From the NCBI GenBank assembly GCA_019637095.1, contig JAHBWG010000006.1, positions 114,673 to 178,672 on the forward strand: a DNA stretch of 64,000 bases, in the 5' to 3' direction. Made by a program: the position numbers and the translations under genes. Each line of letters starts with the position of its first letter. The stretch's first letter is position 1. Source of the stretch: Sandaracinaceae bacterium. Its GTDB lineage: Bacteria; Myxococcota_A; Polyangia; Polyangiales; Sandaracinaceae. This document shows positions 44,901-53,272 of this stretch, piece by piece. Under the pieces are notes generated by a model. The model ran no database searches. It was not told the DNA's origin and worked only from the letters and a program-made list of their open reading frames with translations.

Positions 44901-45064
44901 CGAGGATCCGCGAGCGGGCCGGGCGACACCCCGACGCGCTCGCGGCGCTGGTCGCGATCGAGCGCGCGGCCGGCCTGCCGCGGGGCCCCGAGGACGCGGC
45001 GCAGCTCGCGGCGCTCGCGCCTGGGGCCATGATCACGCTCGAGCGCGGAGGGGTCCGATGGTGA
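41930..45064 (+). CDS. Giant TPR protein with inactive C39-like domain
   Basis: The 1044-residue protein is made of TPR-like helical repeats on both sides of a central segment (residues ~265-390). That segment aligns by eye with the C39-like peptidase domain of the next protein. Where the partner has YCGPAVLELCL this one has ASGALAIAASIL (Ser275 for the catalytic Cys), and where the partner has SHVAVIVGY it has GFTVVLGLE (Phe344 for His). LLLSDPRRGG keeps the Asp. The domain is therefore probably a pseudo-peptidase. There is no signal peptide. The stop overlaps the next gene's start region, so the pair is coupled. No known family for the whole protein is recalled. Confidence 0.78.
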   Translation: MDAPASEGLIEPLRQRRFDEVRDALGAPGPEEPAPTARLRAALAVEGWAPLVDLTQAARRLTALEAPDAPDVTAQAVRALARAGARGAAARTLAAARERWPEQDALRLVEAQLRDGRLAAEDAEGAALEALLARGDVEGARAAARAFLARPEARSRTYALRTLADLARGAGDFAEAADAFAALAGDAPSAVDAELLRAAEALARWAAGDSAAAIEALRAIFERTGSGRGHDAHAHAIARDVLDALDRDPDARARGPRWRRLQAPPPPPRPGDRASGALAIAASILGFAAPEEAPRPTMAHARAALAAAGAHAVRAVATPAALEAALEQGVVVVLEEELATETGFTVVLGLEPVSQVLLLSDPRRGGAYLQTVGERAGRAALHGGGALFVAGTGAEGLARAAALAARGVSDDPRLEAIDRCDLDERGEPPPRARVDVLAQDAIALAPELPMGHRRLGESMLEQLRAGRLAGGRMERWVALTRTGFPDAEWALQIYAQALERWGRHAEAGIAWADAHARDPWDERNTYGMARACAWMGERDEAERLLRRTLSLRHGHAPALARLAEARLEAGDLDAAREASALAEDLAPTDREVLTVRASVLEAEDRFDDAIARLDAAREAHPDDAAVASRCLWRHSHAGRWAEAAAIADAMLARDPGEPLNWADAAAVAFGHGDAEGALELGLAGIERCGPARALVDELARALGTLLDETRRASVLSRLERLLASRAMALMDLAAELTRRRLDEDGVALALRVAEILSFDANGPWRAAQTILALPEVRGSYADEVRRLLEATIARAGRYPHPRAVLALTIVEEDPRAALELVRDADVHFDPAVVWIAQRRVQLAAGDDADAARTDERLRELAPDALLGAAGFYRNTGFADVAAELLARAIALAPEWPDPRVELARACLRVGALDDAHDAHEAARALGAPGDSLLAAQIAEGRRDWARLAELAAAEVARVTRRSAAGTYDAWPMRARLAAAKAALGADADDLARIRERAGRHPDALAALVAIERAAGLPRGPEDAAQLAALAPGAMITLERGGVRW

Positions 45065-48000
45065 GCGCGACGCTGGACGTGGGGACGATCGACGCGCTGC
45101 ACGCCGCGGAGCGCTTCCGCGACGTGCGCGCGCGCCTCGCCGAGGCCGACCTCGACGACGGGGCGCCGGGCTGGCGCCTCGCGGTGCGCGCGGCGCGCGC
45201 GGATCTCGCCGATCCGTCGCGCTCGGTCGACGAGGCGCTGCTCGACCTCGCGGACCTGCTCGTCGATCCGCTGCAGGTGCCCGAGGATCTTCCGCTCGCG
45301 CACGCGCTCGTGATCCGCGGCTACGCGATCAAGCGCCTCTTCTCGCTCGCCGAGGACGCGATCGCCGCGGCGAGGACGGCGGTCGGCGAGCACCCGCTGC
45401 TCTGGCTCGAGGAGGGCCGCGCGATGATGGCGTTCGACGAGCGCGAGCGCGCGCGCGAGGCCTTCGAGCGCGCGCTCGCGGCGGGCGGAGCGCACGCCGA
45501 CGAGGCGCGCCTCGCGCTCGCCGACGCGCTCTACGTGCTCGGCGACTTCGACGGCTGCCTCGCGCTGCTCGACGCGATCGAGGGCGACGCCGTGCGGCCG
45601 CGGGCGCTGCGCCTCGCGGCGAGCTGCCACGCCGCCCGGCGCGATCACGAGGGCGAGGCGAGAGCGTGGGCCGAGGTGCTCGCGCGCCTGCCCGAGGGCG
45701 ATCACGCGCAGGGCGACCGCGTGAGCCTCGCGCTCGCCCTCGGCTCGTGCGGGCGGCGCGCCGAGGCGCTCGAGGAGCTCGGGCGCGCGTGGCGAGAGAA
45801 CCCCGCGAGCGGGCACGGCCACTACGCGCGCTCGCGCATGCACTACCTCGAGCGGCACCTCGACGGGGGCCGCGCGGTGCGCCTCGCCGCGTTCCCGACG
45901 ACGGCGCAGAAGTGGAACTACTGCGGCCCCGCCGTCCTCGAGCTGTGCCTGCGCTACCTCGACGTCGAGCTCACGCAGGACGAGATCGCCGACACGGTGA
46001 AGCGGACCACGGGCACGCCGATGTACGAGATCGCGGCGTTCCTCGACGCGCACCGCATCACGGCGCGCCGCATCGAGGCGACGCGCGAGCGCGTGATGGC
46101 GGCGCTCGACCTCGGCCTGCCCGTCATCGTGCAGGAGGAGTACTCGACGACCTCGCACGTCGCGGTGATCGTCGGCTACGACGAGGCGCTCGGCACCTTC
46201 ATCGCGCAGGACCCGGCGACGCACCGGCCGCTGCTCAAGACGTTCGAGTTCACCGAGCGCGCGGGCGACCTCTACGGCAACGGCGCCATCGTGGTGCTCG
46301 GGCGCGCGGGGCCCGAGCTCGAGGCGCGCGAGCGCGCGTGCGACGAGGCGGGGCTCCTGCACGCGCCGCACCTCGCGCTGCTCGACGACGCGGATCGGCT
46401 GCGCCCGGCCGCGACGAGCGCCGAGCGCGAGGAGGCGACGCTCTGGGAGGTGCTGCGCCGCTGCGACGACGCGCTCGCGCTCGCGCCGCGCTTCAAGCTC
46501 GCGTGGCACCGCAAGGTCGACGCGCTCTCGCGGCGCTGGGGGCTGAGCGGGCGCGACGAGCACCGCGAGGAGGCGCTCCGCGCGCTCTACCACGTGCGCG
46601 TCGCGTTCGCGCGCGACGAGTGGCCGCACCAGCTGCACGCGCACCTGATGATGGACCGCGGCCTCTACGACGAGGCGTACGCCGAGTACCACGAGGCCTC
46701 GCGCGTCGACCCGGGGGACGCGAACAACCGCGCCGCGATGGGCGAGTGCATGTGGCTGGGTGGCGATCTCGAGCGGGCGGAGCGGCACCTCGTCGAGGCG
46801 CTCGCGCTCGCGCCGCACGTCGTGCGCACGGCGGAGAACCTCGCCGCGGTCTACGTGCGCGAGCGCATCGAGCGCGAGCGGCAGGCGCGGCGCACCGTGG
46901 AGAGCCACCTCGCGCCCTTCCAGATCTTCGAGCGGGTGCCTCACGCGGACGCGGAGCTCGATCGCCGCGCCGCGCACTTCGTCCGCGTCGCGCTCGCGGG
47001 CAACCCGCGCAACCCGTTCAACCACGGGCTCGCCGGCGACCTCGCCGCGATGCGCGGCGACTTCGAGGCGGCGGCGGCGGCGTACGCCGAGTCGATCGCG
47101 ATCGATCCCGCGCGCGCGGGCAGCGCGCTCGGCTACGCGGTCGCGCTGCGGGCGCTCGGCCGCGCACAGGACGCGGCGCTCGTGCTCGAGCCGCTGACCC
47201 AGGAGGCGCGCCCGCCGACGCGCGCGTTCACGCTCTACGCGGAGCTGCTCGAGGAGCTCGGTCGACCCGAGGAGGCGGCGAGCGCCCTCGTCGAGGCGCT
47301 CGTGTCGGGGGCCGACGCGCCCTCGCTCGCGCGCGCCCTCTTCACGACGCTGCGCCGCGCGAGCTCCGGCGAGGCCGCCGCCGCGCGCCTGCGCGAGCTC
47401 GTCGAGGAGCGCGCCGATCCGCAGGTCGCGCGCGCGGTCGCCGAGGTGCTCGACGACGAGCAGCAGCGCGGCCACGCGATCGCGCTCCTGCGCCGCGTGG
47501 TGCACGAGGCGCCGGGCGACGTCGACGCGGTCTACCGCCTCGGGCGCCTGCTCACCGGCGACGTGCTCACGCGCGCCGAAGGCGAGGCGCTGCTCGAGCG
47601 CGTGATCGAGCTCGCCCCGGCCTTCGCGGGCGCGCGCACCCGCCTCGCGTGGAGCCTCTGCGAGACCGACCCCGCGCGCGGGCTCTCGCTGCTCGACGCG
47701 CTGCCCGACCAACAGGACGCGTACGTGCTCGAGACGCGCGCGGCGCTGCTCGCGGCGCGCGGCGAGGGGGAGGCGTCTGCCGCCGCGCTCGAGCGCGCGC
47801 TCGATGTGTTCGGCGACCGGGAGCGCGGCCTCATCGCGCTGACGGAGTGGCACGTCGACGACCGCCGCTACGATCGCGCGCTCAGCCTCGCCCGCACGAT
47901 CCCGGAGCGGGTGACGCGCGACGCGCTGAGGCTCGAAGCGGAGCGCGCCTGGCTCGAGGCGTTCCAGCTCGGCGGCGCGATCCGCGACGCGCTGCCGAGG

Positions 48001-48795
48001 CTGCGCGAGCTCTCGCGCGAGGCGGTGCCGCCGCACCTCGCGTGGAGCACCTACTGGGGCGTGCGGAGCCTCGAGCCCGCGCTGGCCGCCGACGCCGCCG
48101 ACGCCCTCGCGCGCACGGCGCGCGAGAACATGGTCGCGACGTGGCGCCTGCGCGCCGCCGGCGCGCGCGCCAAGACGGGCGCGCACGCGGACCTCGACGC
48201 GGTGCGCGACACGCTCGGCGACGACCCGGAGCTCTGGGCGCAGCTCGCCTACGCCTACGAGGCCGTGCATCGCTACGACGACGCGAACGCCGCCGCCGAG
48301 CGCGCGCTCGCGCTCGACGACACGCACATGGAGGCGCTCGGCGCGATGGAGGGCGCGTACGTGCGCAGGGGCGACGTCGCGGCGGCGATCCGCTGCGCGG
48401 AGCGCCTCGTCGAGCTCTACCCGTACGAGCACATCGGCCCCGAGCGGCTCGGGACGATCCTCGCGCTGTCGCTCGACGCCGAGCGCGCGCTCCCGCTCAC
48501 GCACCGCGCCGTCGACGCCGCGCCGTTCTGCCACAACGCGCACTGGTCGCGCGCGGCGGCGCTCTTCGCCGCGGGCGATCTGGCGGGCGCCGAGCGCCAC
48601 GTCGAGCGCACGCTCGCGCTCGATCCGCCCACCGAGGAGATCGACGCGATCGACGCGCTCGCGATGCGCTACGCGCTCGCGGGCGACGCGGCGCGGCTCG
48701 AGGCGTGCCTCGAGCGCCTGCACCGGGCGCGGCCCGCGGCGCTGTTCGCGGGCTTCGACGACGCGCTCCGCGAGCTCGCCCGACGCCGCGCGTGA
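45058..48795 (+). CDS. Giant TPR protein with C39-like cysteine-peptidase domain
   Basis: The 1245-residue protein has TPR-like repeats at residues 1-270. A papain-like C39-type domain follows (residues ~280-410): NYCGPAVLEL with C289, VELTQDEIADTVKRTTGTPM, TSHVAVIVGYD with H367, and FIAQDPATH with D385, a full Cys-His-Asp triad. About 800 residues of further TPRs complete it. C39 domains cleave double-Gly leaders or bind peptides. No ABC exporter is near, so processing of a cytosolic partner is possible. ATG 45058 overlaps the previous stop by 7 bp; GTG 45061 is an alternative with a 4-bp overlap. There is no signal peptide. Confidence 0.8.
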   Translation: MVSATLDVGTIDALHAAERFRDVRARLAEADLDDGAPGWRLAVRAARADLADPSRSVDEALLDLADLLVDPLQVPEDLPLAHALVIRGYAIKRLFSLAEDAIAAARTAVGEHPLLWLEEGRAMMAFDERERAREAFERALAAGGAHADEARLALADALYVLGDFDGCLALLDAIEGDAVRPRALRLAASCHAARRDHEGEARAWAEVLARLPEGDHAQGDRVSLALALGSCGRRAEALEELGRAWRENPASGHGHYARSRMHYLERHLDGGRAVRLAAFPTTAQKWNYCGPAVLELCLRYLDVELTQDEIADTVKRTTGTPMYEIAAFLDAHRITARRIEATRERVMAALDLGLPVIVQEEYSTTSHVAVIVGYDEALGTFIAQDPATHRPLLKTFEFTERAGDLYGNGAIVVLGRAGPELEARERACDEAGLLHAPHLALLDDADRLRPAATSAEREEATLWEVLRRCDDALALAPRFKLAWHRKVDALSRRWGLSGRDEHREEALRALYHVRVAFARDEWPHQLHAHLMMDRGLYDEAYAEYHEASRVDPGDANNRAAMGECMWLGGDLERAERHLVEALALAPHVVRTAENLAAVYVRERIERERQARRTVESHLAPFQIFERVPHADAELDRRAAHFVRVALAGNPRNPFNHGLAGDLAAMRGDFEAAAAAYAESIAIDPARAGSALGYAVALRALGRAQDAALVLEPLTQEARPPTRAFTLYAELLEELGRPEEAASALVEALVSGADAPSLARALFTTLRRASSGEAAAARLRELVEERADPQVARAVAEVLDDEQQRGHAIALLRRVVHEAPGDVDAVYRLGRLLTGDVLTRAEGEALLERVIELAPAFAGARTRLAWSLCETDPARGLSLLDALPDQQDAYVLETRAALLAARGEGEASAAALERALDVFGDRERGLIALTEWHVDDRRYDRALSLARTIPERVTRDALRLEAERAWLEAFQLGGAIRDALPRLRELSREAVPPHLAWSTYWGVRSLEPALAADAADALARTARENMVATWRLRAAGARAKTGAHADLDAVRDTLGDDPELWAQLAYAYEAVHRYDDANAAAERALALDDTHMEALGAMEGAYVRRGDVAAAIRCAERLVELYPYEHIGPERLGTILALSLDAERALPLTHRAVDAAPFCHNAHWSRAAALFAAGDLAGAERHVERTLALDPPTEEIDAIDALAMRYALAGDAARLEACLERLHRARPAALFAGFDDALRELARRRA

Positions 48796-48927
48796 GCGAC
48801 CGGGGACGGAAATCGTTGCGACATCGTGGAAGAGGCCTGGACGTTCTAGGCACAGTCTGCGCAAATCGCGCCCAGTCCCCACGGACCGGGGGGCGACGAG
48901 ACGACACGAGACGAGGAAGGAACCGAC

Positions 48928-49284
<357 letters not shown>

Positions 49285-49583
49285 GTCTGCTGAGGGGTGC
49301 TTCGCACCCCTCCCCCCGCTGCGGCAAAGCCGCAGCGGGGCCCCCACCCCAGTACGAACGCGGCGGAGCCGCGTTCGACCCCATCACGGAGCGACGGGGC
49401 CCCCTCGGCCAACGGCCATCGCTGCGCGATGGCCTGGCCTCGAACGGCGCCGTGAAGCCGCACCGGGGGCGCGACCCGAGACGAACGCGTCGGGGGTCGC
49501 GCGCCAGCCATCGGGAGGCCTCCTCGGCACGCGTGAGGGAAACCCCGTGCCGCACCCGGCGCCTGTCGATTAGAGTGTGCGCC
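49285..49583. other. Intergenic region with an array of four perfect hairpins
   Basis: Four perfect stem-loops with 3-base loops lie in ~143 bp: 49292-49312 (9-bp stem, TTC loop), 49314-49340 (12-bp stem, AAA loop), 49356-49376 (9-bp stem, GGA loop) and 49414-49434 (9-bp stem, TGC loop). The first starts eight bases after the lipoprotein stop. The rest of the region up to 49583 has no convincing gene. One of the hairpins could be a terminator; the set looks like a REP-like cluster. Confidence 0.8.
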
Positions 49584-51239
49584 GTGAAGAGCGGAGCCGA
49601 GCCCCCTCGCTCGTCTGCCTGGCGCGCGGTCGCGCTGGCGCTCGCCGCCTCGCTCGCGGGCTGCGAAGACACGCCGCTCGTCTACTCGGGCGCGGACGAC
49701 GGATGGATCGGGCGCGCGCACATGCCGGAGGTCGCCGCGGACCCGGCGAGCCCGGCCGCGTTCGATCCGCACCTCGACGGCTTCGAGGCGATCGAGCTGC
49801 GCTTCGCGCTCGCGCACGCGAGCGGCGCGCGCTGCACGGTGGAGCTCTCGCGCGGCGGCGTCGCCCTCGGCGTGCTCCCCGGCACGATCGACGCGAGCGC
49901 CTGCACCGCGGCGTGGAGCGGCCGCGACGCGGGCGGCGCGCTCGTGTCGCCCGGGATCGTCGACGCGACCGCGATCGTCACGCGCGGCGCCGACGGCGCG
50001 CGCGCGACCATGGCGGTCGAGGTGCTGCGCGTCGGCGTCGCCGAGGTCCAGCTCGAGGGGCCGGGCCGCGCGCCGCTCCTCTACGCCGCGCTCGACGGCC
50101 TGCGCTACGGCTACTTCGAGCACGCGGCGACGGACGTCCCGTGGCGCCTCGGCCCCGACGTGGTCGAGCGCGGCGGCGTCGCGCTCGAGCACGCGGACGG
50201 CACGCCGCGCGCGCCCCCCGCGCCGTGGGACGACACGGCGTCCCCGCCGCTCGACGGAGAGTCCGCGGACGGCGTCGAGCACGACACGTTCAGCCTCCCG
50301 ACCGCCTGGATCGCCGGCTCGACCCTCGAGGCGGCCGTGCGCTTCTCGACCGCGACCGCCTCCGGCGTCGGCCCAGCGCTCGTCGAGCTGCGCGTGGTCG
50401 CGCCCGACGGCCTCGCCCTGCTCGACCCGCCCGCGCTCGAAGACGACGCGCGCCTGCGCTTCGAGTCGACCCGCTCGCCGGTGCCCGCGGTCGGCCGCTA
50501 CGACGTCGCGTACGGCTGGCGCTTCGAGGCGCGCCGCGGCCCGAGCGCGCCGTGGACGCCGATCCCCGGCCGCTTCACCACGACGCACCGGCTCTACGGG
50601 CTCGTCGCCGCGCCGACCTTCGGGCGCCCCGAGGTGCCGCACCGCGCGTGGGTGGACGTCGTCGATCGCGTCGCCGGCTGGGTCGACGGCGCGAGCGCGG
50701 ACGCGGACGCGGTCGGCGCGCGCATCGTCGAGGGGATCTACTACGAGCTCGGCCTCAGCTACGACCGGCAGTCCGGCGCCTCGCACTACACCAACCACCC
50801 GGGCGGGTTCGAGCGCGCGACGTTCGAGCTGAGCCGCTTCCGCGATCTCGCCAACGGCGCGGTGATCAACTGCTCCGACGCGGCGTCGATCGTGTCGACC
50901 TACGCGAACATGGTCGGCATCGATCTGCGCTACCACATCATCCAGCACCGCACGCGGACGCAATTCGAGCTGCACTACCTCGCGGCGATCGGCTTCGACT
51001 TCGCCGCGTCGCCGTTCCTCAGCGGGCGCAGCGCGTTCCGCTACCACGCCATCGTGGGGCCGCCCGACACGCGCGTGCTCGACGCGACCCTCGCCCTCGA
51101 CGGCGACACGGACCCGTCGCGCCCTCCGCACGAGGTGTTGCTCGTCCAGGGCCTCGCGCAGGCCGACTACCTCGCGCGCCTCACGCCCGAGGCCGACCAG
51201 GTGCGCGTGTGGGTCGACGAGAAGGTGACGATCCGATGA
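49584..51239 (+). CDS. Lipoprotein with transglutaminase-like C-terminal domain
   Basis: The 551-residue lipoprotein has ASLAGC (C27) as lipobox. Residues ~45-370 look beta-rich, with Ig-like blocks (TVELSRGGVALGVLPGTIDA). The C-terminal region has INCSDAASIVSTYANMVGID with C430, FRYHAIVGPP with H488 and VLDATL with D500, spaced as in transglutaminase/papain-like Cys-His-Asp enzymes. It may cross-link or hydrolyse peptides at the surface. GTG 49584 is the best start (GTG 49575 is also possible). Its stop overlaps the next ATG by 4 bp. Confidence 0.7.
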   Translation: MKSGAEPPRSSAWRAVALALAASLAGCEDTPLVYSGADDGWIGRAHMPEVAADPASPAAFDPHLDGFEAIELRFALAHASGARCTVELSRGGVALGVLPGTIDASACTAAWSGRDAGGALVSPGIVDATAIVTRGADGARATMAVEVLRVGVAEVQLEGPGRAPLLYAALDGLRYGYFEHAATDVPWRLGPDVVERGGVALEHADGTPRAPPAPWDDTASPPLDGESADGVEHDTFSLPTAWIAGSTLEAAVRFSTATASGVGPALVELRVVAPDGLALLDPPALEDDARLRFESTRSPVPAVGRYDVAYGWRFEARRGPSAPWTPIPGRFTTTHRLYGLVAAPTFGRPEVPHRAWVDVVDRVAGWVDGASADADAVGARIVEGIYYELGLSYDRQSGASHYTNHPGGFERATFELSRFRDLANGAVINCSDAASIVSTYANMVGIDLRYHIIQHRTRTQFELHYLAAIGFDFAASPFLSGRSAFRYHAIVGPPDTRVLDATLALDGDTDPSRPPHEVLLVQGLAQADYLARLTPEADQVRVWVDEKVTIR

Positions 51240-51898
51240 GCAAGACGTCTCTCGCGCTCGCGATCGCGCTCACGCTCTGGCCCGCCGCCGCCTCGGCGCA
51301 GCTCGCGCTCGACGCGCTCGCGCCCGCGGGCCTCGACCGCGTCGAGATCGACGTGCCGGTCGAGCCCGAGCTCGGCGTGCGGCTCTACTTCGCGCCCGCG
51401 GGCGAGCGGGTCGCCACGCTCGGCGTGGAGGTCCACCTCGCCCCGAGCGCCGCGGAGGCCCGGCGCCTCGCCGCCGCGCACGTCGCCATGGTCTCGGGCG
51501 AGCTCGCGCCGCTCGCGGGGATCGGCGAGCGCGCGTGGGGCGAGGCGACGCACGTGGCCTTCGTGCGCGGCGACGCGTTCGTCGTCGTGCGCCGCCTGCG
51601 CGGCGAAGAGGACTGCCGCGCCCGCGCGCTCGAGCTGGACCAGGCAATCGTCGTTGCGCCTCGGCGCGCGCCGCCGGCCGTCGCGGTCGCGCTGCCCGAC
51701 CTCGGCCAGGGCGCCACGCCGGTCGCGCTCCCGCCCGAGATCGTCGCCGCGCACGTGATCGCGACGGGCAGCGCCGCCGCGCGGCGCACGAGGAGCGGCT
51801 GGGTGGTCGTCCGCCGCGGCGGCGGCCCGTGGTCGGTGCGGCTCGTCGCGTGCGACGCGTGGCTGCGCCGCGCCGAGGCGGCGCGCGACGGACGCTGA
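51236..51898 (+). CDS. Exported protein coupled to the transglutaminase-like lipoprotein
   Basis: The 220-residue protein has a signal peptide ending AAASAQ. The mature part is Ala/Arg/Val-rich, with a pair of segments (GVRLYFAPAGERVATLGVEV, VAFVRGDAFVVVRRL) that could be beta strands and two Cys in EEDCRAR and LVACDAW. No family is recognised. Because ATG 51236 lies inside the stop of the previous gene (ATGA), the two are made together and may form a complex. Confidence 0.7.
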   Translation: MSKTSLALAIALTLWPAAASAQLALDALAPAGLDRVEIDVPVEPELGVRLYFAPAGERVATLGVEVHLAPSAAEARRLAAAHVAMVSGELAPLAGIGERAWGEATHVAFVRGDAFVVVRRLRGEEDCRARALELDQAIVVAPRRAPPAVAVALPDLGQGATPVALPPEIVAAHVIATGSAAARRTRSGWVVVRRGGGPWSVRLVACDAWLRRAEAARDGR

Positions 51899-51933
51899 GC
51901 GCGTCGGCGCGTCCGCGGGAAGGGAGCGAGGAC

Positions 51934-52515
51934 GTGCGAGGATCGATCGCGAGCAAGGTGACGGGCGTGGGCGTGCTCTTGGCCCTCTACGGGCTGGTGT
52001 CGTCTGTCCTCTACTTCTTCGACTACAACCTCCGCATCCTGATGTGGGTCGACGTCTGGGGCCCGCTCGTCGGCTGGGGCCTCCGCATCGGGTTCATCCT
52101 CGGCGGCGGCGCCCTCGCCTTCGCCGCGAGCTTCTTCGACCCGGCGAACGACCCCGAGGTGATCGCGGCGAACGCGCGCGCCGAGGAGGAGGCGCGGATC
52201 CGCCGCGAGAGCCACCCGCGCCGGCAGCACGTGCTCGCCGAGATCGCCAAGGTCTTCCCGATCACGTTCGACGCGCCGGCCGATCCGTCGACCTATCGGG
52301 TGCGCGCCTTCATGTGGCAGGACGACGGCTACTCGCACATCGACCAGAAGACCGGCGTCCCCTACGAGGCCGACGACCCTCGCGCGACGCGGGCGATGAT
52401 CTTCGTCGAGCGCGGCGACGGAACGCGCAGCGTGCTCGGCTACGACTTCGCGACGAGCTCTGCGAACGGGCCGCACGAGGCGCATCCGTCGAGCTGGGCC
52501 ACGTACGTCCGTTGA
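51934..52515 (+). CDS. Membrane-anchored protein, unknown function
   Basis: The 193-residue protein has two N-terminal transmembrane helices (GVGVLLALYGLVSSVLYFF, WGLRIGFILGGGALAFAASF). A soluble domain follows (VLAEIAKVFPITFDAPADPS, RVRAFMWQDDGYSHIDQKTG). The start is GTG 51934 after a GGGAAGGGAGCGAGG site. No signature is recognised. It is 35 bp after the exported protein at 51236 and probably in the same transcript. Confidence 0.7.
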   Translation: MRGSIASKVTGVGVLLALYGLVSSVLYFFDYNLRILMWVDVWGPLVGWGLRIGFILGGGALAFAASFFDPANDPEVIAANARAEEEARIRRESHPRRQHVLAEIAKVFPITFDAPADPSTYRVRAFMWQDDGYSHIDQKTGVPYEADDPRATRAMIFVERGDGTRSVLGYDFATSSANGPHEAHPSSWATYVR

Positions 52516-52614
52516 GCTCGCGCGCGACCGTCGCGCGTGTGGGCTCCTCTGCATGTCGAGCTCCCCCCGCCCGAGGCCTCGGGGCCCGCGCCCCGAATCG
52601 CTCAGCGGTGTCGC

Positions 52615-52923
52615 TCAGAGGTGTCGCGAGGGCAGCATGCGCGCGTGGAGGATCCGCACGATCTCGAGGTCGCCGTCCACGTCGCGGAAGAAGACGACGT
52701 GGCTCTCCGCGCGCCACCTGAAGATTCCGGGACGCTCCGGGACGTCACGCGCGAGGTGGCGATGCTCCGGGAGGATCTGCTCACAGGTCTGCTCGAGCAC
52801 GTCGAGGTAACGCTCGCACTGCTCGGGTCCCCACACGTGCCGCGTGTACGCGGCGATGCCCTCGAGGTCTCGCGCGGCCGCCCTCGTGTAGAAGACCCTC
52901 GGCCGGCGACGGCGCGGGCTCAT
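52615..52923 (-). CDS. ParE/RelE-superfamily toxin
   Basis: The 102-residue protein shows the ParE pattern: VFYTRAAARDLEGIAAYTRH, a central RHLARDVPE, then FRWRAESHVVFFRDVDGDLE and IVRILHARMLPSRHL. ParE toxins poison DNA gyrase and RelE members cleave mRNA; the ARDLEGIAAY and VRILHARM elements favour the ParE branch. The ATG at 52923 overlaps the stop of the antitoxin gene by 4 bp. The antitoxin is upstream in the same operon, the usual order for parDE. Confidence 0.87.
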   Translation of the reverse strand: MSPRRRRPRVFYTRAAARDLEGIAAYTRHVWGPEQCERYLDVLEQTCEQILPEHRHLARDVPERPGIFRWRAESHVVFFRDVDGDLEIVRILHARMLPSRHL

Positions 52924-53210
52924 CGGCTCGCGCGTCGCTTCTTCGCCGGCGCTCTCGTCTTCTTCGGCGCGCTCGCCCCGCCGGCGCGCGCGCGCGCGAA
53001 GACGCCCGGCGCCGCGCGGCCGCTCGCCACGCCGTGATCGAGCGCCGCGAGCAGCGCCGCCTCCTTGGCCTTGTCGTCGGCCAAGCGCTCGAGCGCGTCT
53101 CGGACCACCTCGCTCGCGGACCGATAGCCACCTTGGTCCACCTGCTCGCGGATGAACTCTCGGAGCTTCGCGTCGAGCACGAAGCTCGTGTTCTTGACCG
53201 GGGTCGCCAT
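52920..53210 (-). CDS. ParD-like antitoxin
   Basis: The 96-residue protein has an N-terminal ribbon-helix-helix domain (NTSFVLDAKLREFIREQVDQ, GGYRSASEVVRDALERLADD) typical of ParD/CopG, which binds DNA as a dimer. The C-terminal half is Ala/Lys/Arg-rich and probably disordered until it binds the toxin. The only in-frame start is ATG 53210, and the GGAGG sequence touches it with no spacer, which is poor for normal initiation. An 18-bp palindrome lies just upstream and is the likely autoregulatory operator. Its stop overlaps the toxin ATG. Confidence 0.87.
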   Translation of the reverse strand: MATPVKNTSFVLDAKLREFIREQVDQGGYRSASEVVRDALERLADDKAKEAALLAALDHGVASGRAAPGVFARARAGGASAPKKTRAPAKKRRASR

Positions 53211-53219
53211 CCTCCGACG

Positions 53220-53237
53220 ATACCAAGATCTTGGTAT
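53220..53237. promoter_or_regulatory. 18-bp perfect palindrome, probable ParD operator
   Basis: ATACCAAGATCTTGGTAT is its own reverse complement. It ends 9 bp before the antitoxin ATG on the minus strand, in the position expected for an operator of a ribbon-helix-helix repressor. It is AT-rich against the local background and lies in the only short gap of the operon promoter. Confidence 0.8.
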
Positions 53238-53272
53238 GTCGACCAGGCGTCGAGCGCGCGAGCGAGCGCCTC

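Noticed and set aside
48830..48870. Possible sigma-54 promoter before the poly-Gly lipoprotein
   Set aside because: The GG and GC pairs around 48852-48863 are 8 bp apart rather than 10, and the conserved TGGCA/TTGC context is missing.
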